A DNA stretch of 64,000 bases from Membranipora membranacea. Its lineage: Eukaryota > Bryozoa > Gymnolaemata > Cheilostomatida > Membraniporidae. Both the position numbers and the translations under genes were made by a program. The stretch lies in the NCBI GenBank assembly GCA_914767715.1, contig OU612067.1, forward strand, positions 15,381,001-15,445,000, read 5' to 3'. This document shows, in pieces, positions 34,686-48,749 of this stretch (position 1 is its first letter; each line of letters begins with the position of its first letter). Below the pieces are notes generated by a model. That model was not told the DNA's origin, searched no databases, and worked only from the letters and a program-made list of their open reading frames with translations.

Positions 34686-36597
34686 ATGTCTCTATACAGA
34701 ATGCTCTCGTTTATCATCATCATTATCACACTATTATTTTCATCTACTCATGGGGCACCAATCAGGAGGACCACCACCACCACCACCACAGATAACACCA
34801 TGACTGGTAAGTTGGCTTAAATGATTCTGCTAAGTGGTTTTATTCGTGCCAAACGCCGGAACATCAATTTTTAGGCAACATTTTCTAACCAGCAGTGAGT
34901 ACAAACTTTTTGTGTCCCTTGTTTGCCGCATCCTGATTAGGTGAGAAGGCCAGTCTGATACCTGTCTGATCAGTATCAGGTGGCTAAAGTATTATATCGG
35001 TCTTCAGAAACTCAAGTGCGTTTTGTTAGTCAGCCATTATATCTACAATGCTCAGTAGTGGCAAAAGCTTCAGATGGTTCTACAGTTTTGTTGAAATGGG
35101 ATGCAAGTCGCAGCTTGTAATTTGTTCACTAGTGGTCTATAACGAAATGTTTGCCTTCTAACTATGACCAGTTAAACTGTTGAGTGTTCTTACCATTCCT
35201 TGTATTCTATCGTGATAAAACATAGAGACATTTGCTTGCAGACTTTTTTGAGTGTGTTGCAGTATTGAATCCCATACCCAATCATGAATGAAGCTAAATG
35301 TTTGAATTATACGACCACGAATTCTCATTGTAATGGATTACTGTTGTTTTTTTCCTAAACAGGCAGAGAATATTTTGGAGCCGCCCTGTTCCTGATTGGT
35401 GCTCCTTTTATGATTTTGACGGCAAGCTATTGCGGATGCGCTCTTAACCGAAAAAATGCAACCAGGTAGGTCCATTAAAAGCAAATTTAAAGAACATCTC
35501 TTATCATATATAATAATATTGCTACTATCAATATTTTAAAATAATCTCACGTTCATAACATTTAAAGGGCAACCAAGGTTTCAAACATGTTCTCATTGAT
35601 TGATAGCAGATTGCACCTTCTGCATATAGGGAAATAGGGAAAAAGACCACATCTAATTCGGATGATTATTCAGCCAGAGTTATTGGGAAACATTTCATCC
35701 ATCAGGTACTCAAACTAAGCTAAAATAGAATACCACAGAGCAGTTTCCTGTTCCTGTTATTATTTAGCCTGTACTCTATCATCATAACAGAAATGTCTTG
35801 GAACCACCCTAAATTGAAGTGTTACCCAGCTTAGAGTCAGCAACTACTTTGAGTTTTGCGTCGCGTAATGCACAAAGCTGATGCTGCCTAGCACATAATT
35901 TACTACCCATTAATACATCGCTGCGAAATCTTGGTTGCAAGCCATAATAGTATGCCCTGGCTGTGTCGGCTCTTCTAAATTTATGATCATGCATTTATCA
36001 CCTCATTTGATATACAGTTCATATGGATTTGTTGTGTGAGTTATGGTTAGATAAAATTCACACATCATTCTTTGAGTTTTGGATGAAAAGGTAGTACATT
36101 TTAACCGGGGTTCACCGTCATCTGTAATAGCTATCAACTACGCACCAGACAATTGCTAGTTGAACAATACCGCCAACCTTTTTAAGCAATTGTTCAGGTA
36201 CAATGCAAAAAACAATGGCGCAGTATGGGCCCAAAATCATCTGTTGTGATGTATGGGTTGAGATTAGTTCCCCAATTCATTATAATAAAAGGTTTTTAGC
36301 ACTATTATCGTCAAATTGCTGCACATGTTCCACGGAATAAAACCTGGGTTTGAAGAGAATGCGTAAACTCAAAATAATAACTTTGTCTGTTGTAGCAGCA
36401 GCAGCAGCGGTTGCGTCAGCGGCCAAATAAGCAGGAGCAGCACAATAGAATCGTTACCATCTGTTCCACAAGCCTGGATCAATGATATCACAATGGATAT
36501 GAATAGGCTGTATATAGAGGCTCAATGGGTACATAACAATGTTACATTCACCGAAGTTGTTTCATTTACACCCCCAAGTGATAGTGAAAGTGATTGA
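34686..36597 (+). CDS. Small single-pass membrane protein (141 aa), nested antisense in a TBL3 intron
   Basis: Three exons: 34,686-34,806, 35,363-35,465 and 36,396-36,597, with GTAAGT and GTAGGT donors and phases 1 and 2 that join exactly. Exon 1 gives a signal peptide (MSLYRMLSFIIIIITLLFSS) and a short threonine-rich ectodomain of about 20 residues. Exon 2 gives a membrane helix (FGAALFLIGAPFMILTASYC). Exon 3 gives a serine-rich cytoplasmic tail with EAQWVHNNVTFTEVV and an acidic end, DSESD. AATAAA at 37,041 is a possible polyadenylation signal. The gene lies inside the 3.2 kb intron between TBL3 exons at 37,244 and 34,020, on the opposite strand, and spans the left edge of duplication copy B. 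Family unknown. Exon 3 is repeated at 626-830, and relics lie at 29.1-29.8 kb. Confidence 0.65.
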
Positions 36598-38888
36598 TTC
36601 TTTAGTCATTTATCAAGATTCTATTTTAATATCAGTCCCTCCCACCATCACAAAGTGGAGTCAGTGGCATAACTTCAGTGAAGCTAGTGCTGGAGCCTCT
36701 ATGTACAGCCTATCCATGTCAATTTTGATATCATTGTTCCGGTCCAGGCTGATCAATATCCTTTCTACCTAACTTCAAACTTCTTTTTTTTCGTCACATA
36801 TCATTTCATAACTCCACAATCCTATTTTCCTAAGCAGGTATATTTCTGCCTGCCACCATTCGGTTATACATCTATGCTACATGTCTTAAGCACATTTTCC
36901 TTTTTTTGACATCTTTTCTCCTGATGCACTAGCACTCACTAGCACCGAGGTTTTTTCTCTTCAGTTCAACTCATTTCTCTCATTTCCTCCCATAATGCAC
37001 TGAAGATTTTTTTCCTCATTGCTTTAAACTTATTATTGTAAATAAATTTTGTATAGGTTCCTGTCAAAAGACATTTGGATCTCTTATCTTATAGCATCTG
37101 GCCGAATGTGGCCAGTTGCAGTCAACACTTTGGTGGTGGGATGAAAATCAGGACGGGTAGTACGCACGCTGGAGGCTTCAATTGCCACACATCTAACCTC
37201 ACAAATGAGGGTGATGTACTTGTTGTTCAACCTTGAGTCTTACCTTGAGACAAACTGCATACCTCTGGTCACAAAGCAAACATTGAGAACAGGAGCTTCA
37301 TGTCCCTCAAAGGTCTACAAAATATAATTCAAAAGTTATGTATTCTATGTGGCCTGTTCTCAATGTATTCTATTTTTGGCATTCTATGTACGAGACCTGT
37401 GTCCGATATCTACCCTCACAAGACGAAGTTCATAGGACATGTAGAAGTTGTCGCATTGTTTCACGATCATGGGTGGGTTTTTGTAGCCTGTCTTTTGACT
37501 GGTACACTGCAAAGTCTAACACTGACATTGCTAATGATGATTATATCTTGGTAAGACCATCCATTTAGCATATTCTGACTAAAATATAGATCATGAATAA
37601 GACCACATACCTTGATACAGGAGAAGTCGTGCAGAGCGAATATTTTCAGTGTGCTGTCTCCTGATGCTGTAATCACACATTGGTCTACTGGTGAGAACTT
37701 AGCTTTCCAGATTCCTCTTGTTTGACCCTTCAGTACACCAACAAGTGACAGGCTATCTGTACGCCATATCTGAAGCAGTAAATAACAATGGAACAGTTCT
37801 GTGATTGGAACATTCAGAGAGATTTGAGACATTGAGTTTGATGCAAAGCAATGTGATGCTATGGGTTGGTTTCTGAATTAGTTCATTCAGTCTCAATCAG
37901 TCCATGATCTGAACCTGAATTTTCTGGTGCAGACTATTTATGAATATTCATAGCAACATGAAAAGGGGGCTTCTGTATACCAATATTCTAGGTGATATAT
38001 AATTCATAAACCCGAATACCTTAGCAGTTTTATCTCTTGAAGCGGTCACGGCCAGTTTATCGTTAGGTGAGATATCTATAGAGTTATTATCTCTGTCATG
38101 AGCGAGTTGAGTATGCTGACACAGTATCTGCTCTGGTGAGTCTGTCAGGTCAGAGGTCACACCTCTCCATAACTTATTGTGTTATCTATACTACCGGTCA
38201 GCATGTAACCACAACCCAGCCTACAAGAGGACACAAATATTACATAAAATAATCAAACTAACTTCTTTGTACAATATAGTAATTTCAAAAGTTATAGGCC
38301 AAAGTTTTTATTCCGGAAGAACATTAATGTAAAGTAGCATATTTAATGAAAATTGCAACAAGCACTGACAGTTTAGGCATGTACGTAAACCATGTCTACA
38401 AATTGACTTACTTTGGTAAACACACAGCACTGACAGATTGGGCGTGTCCGTATGCTGTGTATACTTTGTGCATATCATGTATACCTGCATCACCTAAACT
38501 CCACAGTATTGCTGTGTTATCGTTCGATCCACACAACAATAGACAACCATCAGCACTTACTGTCAAGCTCATAACTAGATCTGTGTGTCCATGTAAGGAG
38601 TCACTGTTAAAAGACACACAGTAGAGAGAAAAAAGGATAAGAATAGGCCATGGTTAGTAAACTTAAGTCAACTGGCATACAAAGTTAATGAGATGCTGGA
38701 CTTAACTTCTGTTGGCATGTTGTATAGACTACAGAAGTTGTTGAAAAGCATAATACCAACAGCCACGCCGATACGCCAATGTGCTTATAGGAAGAACCTA
38801 TTCAACTATATAATTGGCCCCATTTATTAGCTATTCGAGCTATAAACCTGATGTGCCAAGATCATCATGGTCATCCATTTCTCATGTA

Positions 38889-39054
38889 CAGTATAAGCTG
38901 GTTGTTTCAAATTTTTTAATTTAAAACTTCAGACAAGGAAAATTGGCCCCTTCAGCCAGATCTCAATGCATTCTAATATCACTTAATTCTGACTCTGCTT
39001 AATTAGAACAAATTTTTGTGGTCCCCAGAGGTTTGAATTAAGTGAACTGCACTG
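38889..39054 (-). mobile_element. pogo/Tc1-type MITE in a TBL3 intron, copy B
   Basis: Counterpart of 3029-3203. Same CAGTATAAG and GCACTG ends between TA dinucleotides, with a small internal deletion. Confidence 0.65.
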
Positions 39055-39653
39055 TAGCTTAAAAGAAACTTGGTACACATGAGCTCAGCTTCCAAAATCC
39101 TAAACAGATTGACAAAACCATCTAGTGGAGGGGCTAACCTGTCAAAATTAGCTAAGCTGTAAACTTTCACTGATATACTGTTAGTGGCTAGAGCCATAAA
39201 CTCCTCATTAGTTCCAAATAACTGGATGTCTAAAATCTCTTCATTATTACCGATAAGCTGAAATAGAAAAAAGTTCTGACTGTAACTTTGGCAAGTAAGG
39301 CATAAAGCGACAACTTTGGCCCAAAACAAAGAAGGTTTACAGATGGGAACACTTCTATTGAGTATCACTCTGGGTGCTATAATCTTTTCGAGACAACTGA
39401 GAGGTATGCTGTACCTGTTTTGATAGTTTGAGATCCTGTGTTGAAAAGAACTGGATATTTTTCTTCTGATTAGCAGCACAGATTTGATTGAGTGAAGGTA
39501 CAGCATATGCCTTAGTCAGCGAGTGAAGATCTGTCTCGGAATCTGCATCCTTACTTTCTGTGATGGATTGTGGTACTTTTTGCTCATAAACGCATTGTCT
39601 GGTTGTGCAATTCCATACTCTCAATACACCTGCATATAGTGATAATTAATAGA

Positions 39654-40314
39654 CACTGAACTAAATTCATCTCCTAGAATGGAAATAGTATCATACCATC
39701 ATTCAGTTAGAACACTCAACACAGGGACTCATCTGCAATGAATTTGATTGTCTGTACCTACTAGCATGAAAATATAGCCTGGGAATTAGAGTTGTTTACA
39801 AAACTGCAAACAGTAATAAAATATCTTCAAAGTCGATGATTTGGGCCATTCTGCGCATGCTCAGCTCTGGGCATGAGCTGATCTCTGCAAAATTGAGTCT
39901 CAGAATTCCGAAGCCATCTGATTGGCTACCTGCTCTGGTGACATACTCCCCCAAAGCGTGCGGATTTGCAATCAATAGTTATCCTCTCTTGTCGTTATTA
40001 GCTGATTTTGATTGACAGTTTATGCAGGGGATATCCGATTTCCCCTTTCCAAAGTTGCAATCAGAACCCAAACTAAACTCATTGTTCTTGCACATGCGCA
40101 AATTCAAGTCACGCATGATGCATACTTAGCCTTACGACACCTGCTTTGTGGTAATGATACCCTAGTTTATCAGTGATCTACATGCCCAGTCAGATCACGA
40201 GAGTCAGTATGGATTTGGGCTTTCCTAGAATGCTATTAGGGACTGGCTTTTTTTGTGGGCCCATCGTTTGGCAAAAGAAAGCTAATGATGCTATTCCAGA
40301 TATGGAACTCAATG
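39654..40314. mobile_element. hAT-like MITE in copy B, split by a later insertion
   Basis: Counterpart of 3804-4089 with the same CACTGAACT and CAATG ends. Positions 39,847-40,211 are foreign to the family and absent from copy A. Confidence 0.7.
39847..40211. mobile_element. 365-bp TIR insertion with 9-bp target duplication, copy B only
   Basis: The 9-bp repeat GATTTGGGC flanks it at 39,838-39,846 and 40,212-40,220. Imperfect inverted ends of about 30 bp run from CATTCTGCGCATG on the left to CATACTGACTCTC on the right, read in complement, both ending in TGGGCATG. Copy A at about 3990 is the empty site. The target length suggests Mutator-like mobilisation. No coding capacity. Confidence 0.8.
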
Positions 40315-43300
40315 TTTATGTGAATCATGCTGAGTGAACAACTCCGAAATGTTCTGTCTTTTCTTTCCAAGCAGGTAGAATGTCTCAAACCCCATGGTCC
40401 AAGAATCAAATTATTTTGTAAGAAAAATAATGAAAGTTGTCTTCTCCAACCCTTACAGGAGGGACAACTATAATTTACTTCTATATGATCTAATTCATTT
40501 TAACTCGGCTGTTATTACCAAAGGCTGCATGGATTGATGAGGCTTTAACAACTGTAAGCTGCAGCTGAATGTTCTTGGAGTTTATCATTAGCTCAGTTAC
40601 CAGCTTGGAGGAATTTTCAAAATTTGTCGGATAGAGTTTTTCAATATTTCTTACTACTTTGGATCCTGTACAAAATGTATTTATTATTTTTGATAAGATA
40701 TCTTAGAGACATTTTTGGAAGTGAGCACATCTTCTTACCTTTGCTACCCGCTGTGACAACATGGAGATCATCAGGTTTGGTTACTCCCAAATCTGAGTTT
40801 TCACCTCGTTCCAAACCAACTATTAATTCAACAGCCTGTAAAACAACAACGAAAACCTGTGTCAACTTAAATTCAAACATCATACAAAGCATGAACAAGG
40901 CACGTGGGTATCTGTTGTCAGGCAGCAGCCCCTTAATTGGGGGATCCACAGTGAATCAGGATGGTGTCATTTTCTGGGGAACATGATGTTAACATTTCAG
41001 GTATCACAAAAAAGCTGTTCCAATAACCAGTGTTCAATTGACAACATCTTGACAACAATTTCTCGTCGTAATACTGGTGAATAACACACAACAATGTAAA
41101 ACTTTTGAACAAATGTAGAGCAATCTTCCCGATTGCCGCTTTGTAAAATCTGACAGATCATCTGATCAAACTCACCTCAAACACAGGTATGGTTGATGTC
41201 CTCTCCATATCCCAAACCATCAGCACATTATCACGTTCTGAGCTGATGAAATGAAAATAGAAACATGGACTCAGAAGAGATTAAGTAAAGCTAATCGCTA
41301 ATAAAAAAATGTTGGCTCGTATTTTATATTTGTTGATCGATCTCAAAGAAGCGGCCCAGATACTAATTGAAAAGCATTGTGACATCAACGGTTGAGAAGA
41401 AAATTGCTCCATTACATGTTGGTAACTCACAAATACATTAACAGTCATTCACATTATGACCTTCACTAAACGGAATTGATTCCCACTCAAGGATATTATA
41501 CTGTCTGACTAATATATTGGTACTTGAGAACTATAGGTTAGCTAACATTTATTATTCAATCCAGCTTGCAAAGAATTGTTGCTAGCCAACATTTAGTCAC
41601 TCTGAACCAGCTCAACTAAACCCTAGCTAAGATTCACACATCAAAGATATTACAATACTTGATTAGAATGTTTGTATTGATAGGATCGATAACAAAGTCA
41701 GTAGGCGGAGAGTAATGTCCCTGTAGATTATTTATCACTTCGCTCGTCCGAAGGTTCCATACTTTTATAACCAAATCCATAGCAGCTGATATCAACCATA
41801 ACTCCTCAGGATGGAATTTGACAGACCTGTAACAGTCCCATAGAAATTTAGAAAAATGTTAAGCAATAATTCAAATGCCTGTAACACCCGAGTCTATAAA
41901 TGCAAAGCTAAGCTTAATACAAGTTTCTTTAACAATGGAAAGACCTAACAATTTACTTACGTGATGACTCCTTTGCGGCCTTTAAGATTGTGAGTCCAGT
42001 ATTCTCTGTCCACATCCCACACTTTTATGGACATGTCACTGGCTCCCGTAGCCAGCAGTCTTGATGTGGCGTCCACCGTCATCTCAAGTATCGGTCCTGT
42101 GTGTATGCTCTGTAATATGATGAGGCAGTATTCAAGTTCTGTTCCAACTATTGAAAGTTAAATGTCTGATTAACTACTAGTTATTTATTTAAAATGTAAA
42201 CAATGTAACAAAGTAACAATGTCGGGGTTTACAAGTTGTTAGTTCTCTCAAATTAAGAAAAAGGAGGTGATAGGATTTGTGGTTCAGCAGCTTTAATCAT
42301 ACCTAATACTTCAAGTTTGTTTAGTGAGTGGATCTTATCTTCCATGAACCGATAAGAAATGAGGTCTTCCAGTCCCACAGTTGGAGTAGTCAACTGTCTG
42401 ATGATATTATGAGAAGCTCAACATCTGGCGTCACTAAGTCTAGCATCTGTCTTCAAAGCTCAACACAGGTATGTAATATTCAGAAAATCACTCAGTGGCG
42501 GAGTCGGTTAAATCTTTGCATCTGCACCTGCAGTGGTTGCGCATTATTTTGCGTACTCGATACTACAGACACTGAGTTATCACTCTCTTTCATTCTGAAT
42601 ACAAACGAATAAATATGGCTTGTTGCCAACAATGATTGATGCCAAAATAGATGACTCTCAACAGTATGAATAGGTGAGTTCATACATCAGACTGGTATGA
42701 GCAAACAAAAATTTCAAACCTTCCTCAAGCAGATGTGGTAGCAGATATTATTAGATTTAGATTGTTAATTTCATTATGATTATCAACTTATTAAAATAAC
42801 AATAAAAATAATAATGATAATAGTTATGGATTGTTAGACAACTAATAAGGTTACTGTAAAAACTCGGCGATGAGTTCTCATCCATATGGTAAAATTTGAA
42901 AATGCATGGTATGGTTCAAGACTCACTTTTTGATAGAGGTGTAGATTGTATTCGGTATTGTAGTCAGTGGGTGTAGGCTCAGGTGTGTTATCAAGATGAA
43001 TGTTGGGCTGGTTGGTTGGTTGATTGATTGGTATAGGCTATGTCAGGATGTCCAGCGGTAAGGGTGAGGAAGTCTTAGCTTGTTTCTTTTTAGGTATGAT
43101 GTCACTGTGTTGAAATAATAGTGACAAGTTTGTGAATAGAGCGTGAATAATATTTTATTTTCTTTAGCTAATATTCCCGCTCTTATCGTAATATGGACTT
43201 ATGGTAATCGTGGCCCAAAGTTGCCTGCTCATTGATTTTAGAAGGACAACTCCAAGATTGTTGTTTTATTCTTTGTAAAGACAATTTCACCAACCCTTGT

Positions 43301-43373
43301 AATAGTTTATTGGTGTTGAAAGGATTGACACAGACGTCAAAGAATATATTAACCAATCAACGTCAAAGAAATT

Positions 43374-43690
43374 TCAGTTGTTGACAGGGTGATACAAAGA
43401 TGTCATAACATGCCTGGTATCAAGTCCATCCTCTATGCATAAGAGCTTTCTGAGGCTCCACAGCTGTTGTTTGTTCATATGTAGAATGAAGAGGAGCAGT
43501 GGGCCACCACCATTCCTGCCCAGGACAAGGAGGTGTGTCATTACTCTCTCCCTTGTATCTTTAATTTCTGAAACTTGTCTTTGCATGCCTGTAAAGCTCG
43601 CTTGTCATTGGCTTCGAAACTATTAAATATTAATTATTACACAAACCAATGTTTTTTCTTGGGGGAACCAGTTTCTCCACTTTCATTCTG
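43374..43690 (-). CDS. Candidate terminal exons of an unrecognised gene, copy B
   Basis: Counterpart of 7145-7460. The 70-residue frame MQRQVSEIKDTRERVMTH onward is conserved with one Y-to-D change and the same stop. Same frame ambiguity and same lack of a recognised family. Confidence 0.3.
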
Positions 43691-44187
43691 AAACACAGAG
43701 GCAGAACAATATTGAGTCATGTTGATGAGTAGTAATGAACTCTCCCTATATTATGGGTTACAAGACAAGACAAAAAAGGTTGAGATCCCTTCACTTCTTG
43801 TCATCATAATTTCTTTCTGCGTTGTCTAATAAAAAAAATTTATCATTGATGGTGTGGTAATGAGATAACTCCTTGATGGACAAGAGTAAAGTTGAAGGAT
43901 GAGTGGGTATACCTATTAGTAGCTTGGGTTGTGGGTGGCAAGCTCTGGCCAAATGATAAATGAGTAGCACAGCAAACTTGATTGAGAGGAAAACTTTATG
44001 AATATGTCGTGAGAATAGTTTCTACCCCTCATATATATCTTTTCTTACCTCAATGATTAACAAGATAACTAGGGGTTATTTTGAAATCTTGAATGTCAAA
44101 AGGTGATACTTGTTATAATTTGTGTCTCAAACTCTGTGGCATAACTAAAAGTAGAGTCAAAGAGTAAAACCATGAAAAATGTTTGTG

Positions 44188-44273
44188 GTGGCGGAGGGAT
44201 ATTGCAAAATTCTAGTATCGAGGCGCCTCAATACCCGTCTTTAGCAATATTCTCTCCGCCACCACAGAGGGAT
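44188..44273. repeat. Hairpin, copy B
   Basis: Counterpart of 7962-8048: GTGGTGGCGGAGGGATATTGC faces GCAATATTCTCTCCGCCACCAC, with small changes on both arms that leave most pairing intact. Confidence 0.65.
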
Positions 44274-47200
44274 CAAATTTGTTCTAGTAAAACTCTTGCT
44301 CTTAAAGCTGTTCTTATTGATAAGCATGGTTTATCAAATATGTGAGGATATTTATGTATATATATATATATCATTATTCATAAATATTATACATTTCTTA
44401 TACAAACTTACATCAATGATGACATCATGCTAGACCGCCTAGATGGCATGAGGGGCGTGCCTCAGATTTTTGGTCTTGGATTTGACAGTAGGACATTCAT
44501 TCAGTTTACCATCCCACAGGTGGGGAATTTGTGCGCACAACGGGTACAACAACCCATCCAGTATTTGACATTGGTTAGTTGTTCAGTAATTTCTTATTGA
44601 GATCCCTTATTGTAAGGTGGAGAAAACTGATGTAATAACAGCTGAAATTAGTAGGCCTAGCCATTGAGCTTGGCTCATTTCTGCCGTGATCGTATTTGGG
44701 TTGCTGGTTCAGTTTGGCCCATGATTACATCAAGGAGTTTTCACTGCTTGATTACATCATAAGACGCACTAATGGCAGGATGGGATTTGGGATATTCAAA
44801 GTGAGCTTAACCATTAAGTTTTGAAGTTTCTCCTTGGCATCTGTAATTCTTTCCCTTCCTTTTAGGCTGCATTTCGTTCGAACTGCTTCTGGACTATCTC
44901 GAGCGTCTTGATATCCTTAATTGTTTAAGGATCACATGGAAAGGAAGCATATTCTGGACTGGATGGTGCACACATAGATATTTGTATGGTCCCATACTGG
45001 CTCTCTCTGGGGCCCAGCACAATTTGCTTTCCTAATCATACTATTTGTTTTCGTGGATGACCTTTGCATTTGAATACCTTTGAACACATTGAACACTCAG
45101 GAAGGAGTGCCTCATTTGGATAACAGTGTGTGAAGGTTTCTGACAACAGGCAAGGGTCACAGCATTGCTGATTTTCAAGTCTTACTGAAGAACAAATCCT
45201 AAGAAGTAGGCCTACTTGCAGTAATCTGTTCGGTTTAGTACCTCATTTCCCATGGTATAGTCAGGGATCGTTCTTTTGGAATGGAAGGCAATTATTGAAC
45301 ACTTTTTGGCATTGTGATTCAACCAATCACTCAATCAATTCAATCACTGATTGATTGAAACTTCATGCCCCACCCAGTCCACCCATGCTTTGCACAAGTG
45401 TTGAGCGACTACAGAGTTTATTCACATTTAAGCTATTTGCTTCACACCACAGAGCTTGGCTGATGCTGGCTGATGAAGCTGAGCACATCAAACTGCCAAT
45501 CACATTCACACATAAAATAAATGCCAACAAAATATGCCTCTCCTTTTTTCTTCTGCTACCAATCTTGATAAAATGCAGCTGAGTGTTAAAATGTTGCCTA
45601 GGCTGGGTGCTAGGAATTGTACCGGGTTCACTAAAATGCGGAAATCCGTGAACACGCAAATTCACGTGCGTGTTGCGGGAATTAGTGCGTATTTCCGCAT
45701 TTTAGTCAATCCTGTGTGGGATTGACTAAAATGCGGAAATCACCTTGTGACCTACTTGTGACCTTGAAAAGCATTTTTCCGCATTTTAGTCAAAATTGAC
45801 TAAAATGCGGAAATTTCATATTTAGCTTTTTTTACCACTGAATGTGGCCTATAAGAATAAAATTGATATGTGTTCTATGAAAACATCTCATAGGCCATGT
45901 GTATGGGCAATCTGGGTTAGAAATTATGTGTTATAGTACAGCTGTAGCACTATTTATGTAAAGCGGAATTCCCAGTGAAATATGTACATGAGTATTCAGG
46001 AGAAGATAACTCTAATATGATGATTTGTCCAACAAAATTCCCATGATAGTTACTATTTCTGAAATGCAGATTTTGATAGAGGCAAGTTTTATTGAGCAGA
46101 AATGTTTTTATGGGCATATTATACATTGAGAGTGAAGCTATAGGACACTAGTATACATTGAGAGTGAAGCCAGATAATATATGCAGTTAGCAACCAGGGT
46201 GTTTACACATCGATAGTTAACCTGATATCTTACAAGTGGTGACGTTAGGTGATTATCATTGTAGTAGCAAAAAAGTCATCGGAGAACATAGGAAGACATC
46301 TGTGAAAATATGAAGATCAGTCAATTGGTGATCAAGTCCTTTGTAGCAGAACCGTATACAGTAGAGATACACCAAAGATCATTTTCCGGGAAAGGCAGAG
46401 TGGTCCTTGTCACAAGAATTCATAAGAGTGTTTTTGGTTTTTCATTCTGCTCTATTAAAGTGCAAATGAACTAATTATAACTTATAATATCCAAGCACTT
46501 AGTCAAGATTGCGTGATGAGACTGAGTAATTATACTTTTTATTTTCATAAGCCACACAATAATCATATTGATCAGCCTGTTTAAAAACACAAGTGAGTCC
46601 AACAATGTAGTTGGTAGATATTTATAAAACAATTCATTGTTTCAGGTATTGATAGTGTAGAAGCGTAATATCAGCCAATGTTTTACTAAAATCAGAGGTA
46701 GTCTATAAGCAAACATAGATCTGTAACATTGTATTTAGCAAGATTAAACCTTGATTCACTGTGGTGATTATGAAATAAAACTGACCTACATTAGATGAGT
46801 TGAATTTTAGCAGGAGGAAAAGTTTGACATTATTAACAATCTGAAATTTATCGATAGACTACATTTACTTCGAAAAACTTTCTATCAATTCTACGAAGGT
46901 ACCAGCTTTAATGGCTGTGTCTTTCGGCTCAAAGACACAATTTATGTTGATTGGAGAGTCTGTTTTGACCTTCTGCACAAGATGGACTAGAATCTATCGA
47001 TCATAAGGCAGCTTCAGTCCATAGCAAGAGTTATTCTCAGCAATCACAGAACTCGGTAGATGCATCCCTAGAAGAAAAGATAAAAATGTCAGCTGAGCAG
47101 TCTGGGGGCAACTTAAGGACGTCTTATCACCGGTTGTCCCCTCATTGAACTTACATGTCAAAGAGAGAACAACTCTATGATTTGTCTCAATTTGAAGTGA

Positions 47201-47963
47201 AAAAAACAGGGAGCAGGGAGGGTATCCCACCCGTCCTCCCTGCCGAAAAAGAGACTCCCTGATGAGACAGATACAAACAGACCGCAGCTTCTTCCCTAAT
47301 GATATTGAAAATGCTTTGGCCACCCCCTAGCTAAAAGCTGATGGTTGATCATTGTGTGGGTCTCTAAAGGTCTAATGTTTCAGAATTTATTTCATATCTT
47401 TTACCTACAACTAGGGCATATGCCTCCAATCGGACAAATTATCCGTCACAGTATCATATGACATAAGGTTATGCTTTAGATACACACAGACCATCCTTGG
47501 TATTGAATCTAACTGCTAACTGCACAGTAGGTAAGTCTTTTGGACAAGAGCGATCAACTTCTAGCATGTCATGTCAAGATTGGCAGCCTTTTCTCAGGAT
47601 CAGCTTCCAATATTAGAACTGTTTGTTTGACATGCTAGCTTCCTAGTCACTTTTGATTCCGCACCACATGTATCACTACCCACCCAGTTGTGAGATGCCT
47701 AGCGATTTTGGAGGTATTTAAACATGTTTTTTATGCACATTATATTCATCGCAGTTATTTGAAAGTGGGATTCTGAAGTATTGAACAATGATGTAGTTTG
47801 ATTCAACATATGTCTCAATATATATATATATATCACTGACCTTATTGTACACAGTTCTTCACCATTGTAAATAAACATCCTGCATAACATCAGTATACTA
47901 ATACTGCAAACCTGAGCAAGGAGTCTGGAAATCATCTGAAAAACAAAGAAATATAAAATTTGT

Positions 47964-48052
47964 GGGGACGGTGAGATCGGTCAGCGCGCTTGCTATTCAC
48001 TGCCAGGTGATTGGTGCCGCAGGATTTGTGAGTTCAAATCCCGTTGGGGGAG
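47964..48052 (+). repeat. tRNA-derived SINE-like head, copy B
   Basis: Counterpart of 11,714-11,810, with the same B-box-like GAGTTCAAATCCC and a small deletion before the A-box-like part. Confidence 0.5.
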
Positions 48053-48749
48053 CTTTCAAGGTTGATTGTTCCAGCCCCCAGCACCCTCGGGTGTATACCT
48101 CTTCTATAATATGGGGAACCATTGTTACTGCCTGTTGAACACATCGATGGTTTGTTTACTCCAACCCTAGAATGTAAGGAAGGGTAATTTTGTGGCAGCA
48201 GGGAGGGTACATGTGATATGGAATTTCTACAGATAGTCTGTTACGTTACTCAAAACAAATTTTCAGGCCATGCAATCAGTACTATTGAAGCTGGATTTTT
48301 AGTCAAATTGAAGAGCATTTCTAGCACTTTACTTCTTAGGGGTGTATATCCTCTCTACCCAAGAGCACAAAAAAACCGTGTTTGAAGAGGATAGGTTCTT
48401 TTGAACTACCCAAGAGGAGTTTTAATAAAATGGCTTTGTGGAAATTGGGGTGTGCTAACATTAAGTCACCTCCTAACTAGCTTATTCATTTACTTCTCTT
48501 GGGTTATTTATGAAGGATGTACACAAACCACTTTTCAAAACTTAAGGCGTTGCGCGAAGTGACATTATGAGATCGTACTGTTTTTTTTAGCTTGTCTTCA
48601 AAAGCTAATATTTATATGGGTTATAAGGCAGTTTGAGTTTGAAGTACTGAACGATGGTTGGATTTCACACATGCGGCCACGGGATAAGTTAAGTTTCACA
48701 TTATACTTCTTTCTGACGGGTATTTCTTACCTGAATGTTATTCATCGCC

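Larger units (their letters stand above)
32172..42990 (-). pseudogene. TBL3: TBL3/UTP13-like WD40 gene, copy B, nearly complete but disrupted
   Basis: Exons in transcript order: about 42,990-42,927; 42,446-42,339; 42,109-41,961; 41,826-41,659; 41,242-41,176; 40,835-40,739; 39,629-39,415; 39,257-39,139; 38,603-38,412; 38,220-38,020; 37,769-37,611; 37,314-37,244; 34,020-33,861; 33,458-33,296; 32,825-32,757; 32,330-32,172. Translations follow TBL3/UTP13 from the N-terminal WD40 propeller (GPILEMTVDATSRLLATG) through SGLVKLWSIKDNE to the C-terminal UTP13 domain (IHEKRYHEALSLALTM; LLRFCVDWNTNSKNCHEAQ). Exon phases join correctly where traced. Lesions: a 1-bp deletion in exon 38,220-38,020 causing a frameshift, plus an in-frame TGA at 42,390-42,392 and an AT donor after 42,339, both shared with copy A. 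It is intact where copy A has its 11-bp and 1-bp deletions. The last ~50 residues were not found. Sequence error cannot be excluded for the single-base lesion. Confidence 0.85.

Noticed and set aside
34772-34800. CCA/ACC repeats as a possible CRISPR-like or regulatory repeat
   Set aside because: A simple trinucleotide run coding threonine in exon 1 of the small membrane protein; no spacers.
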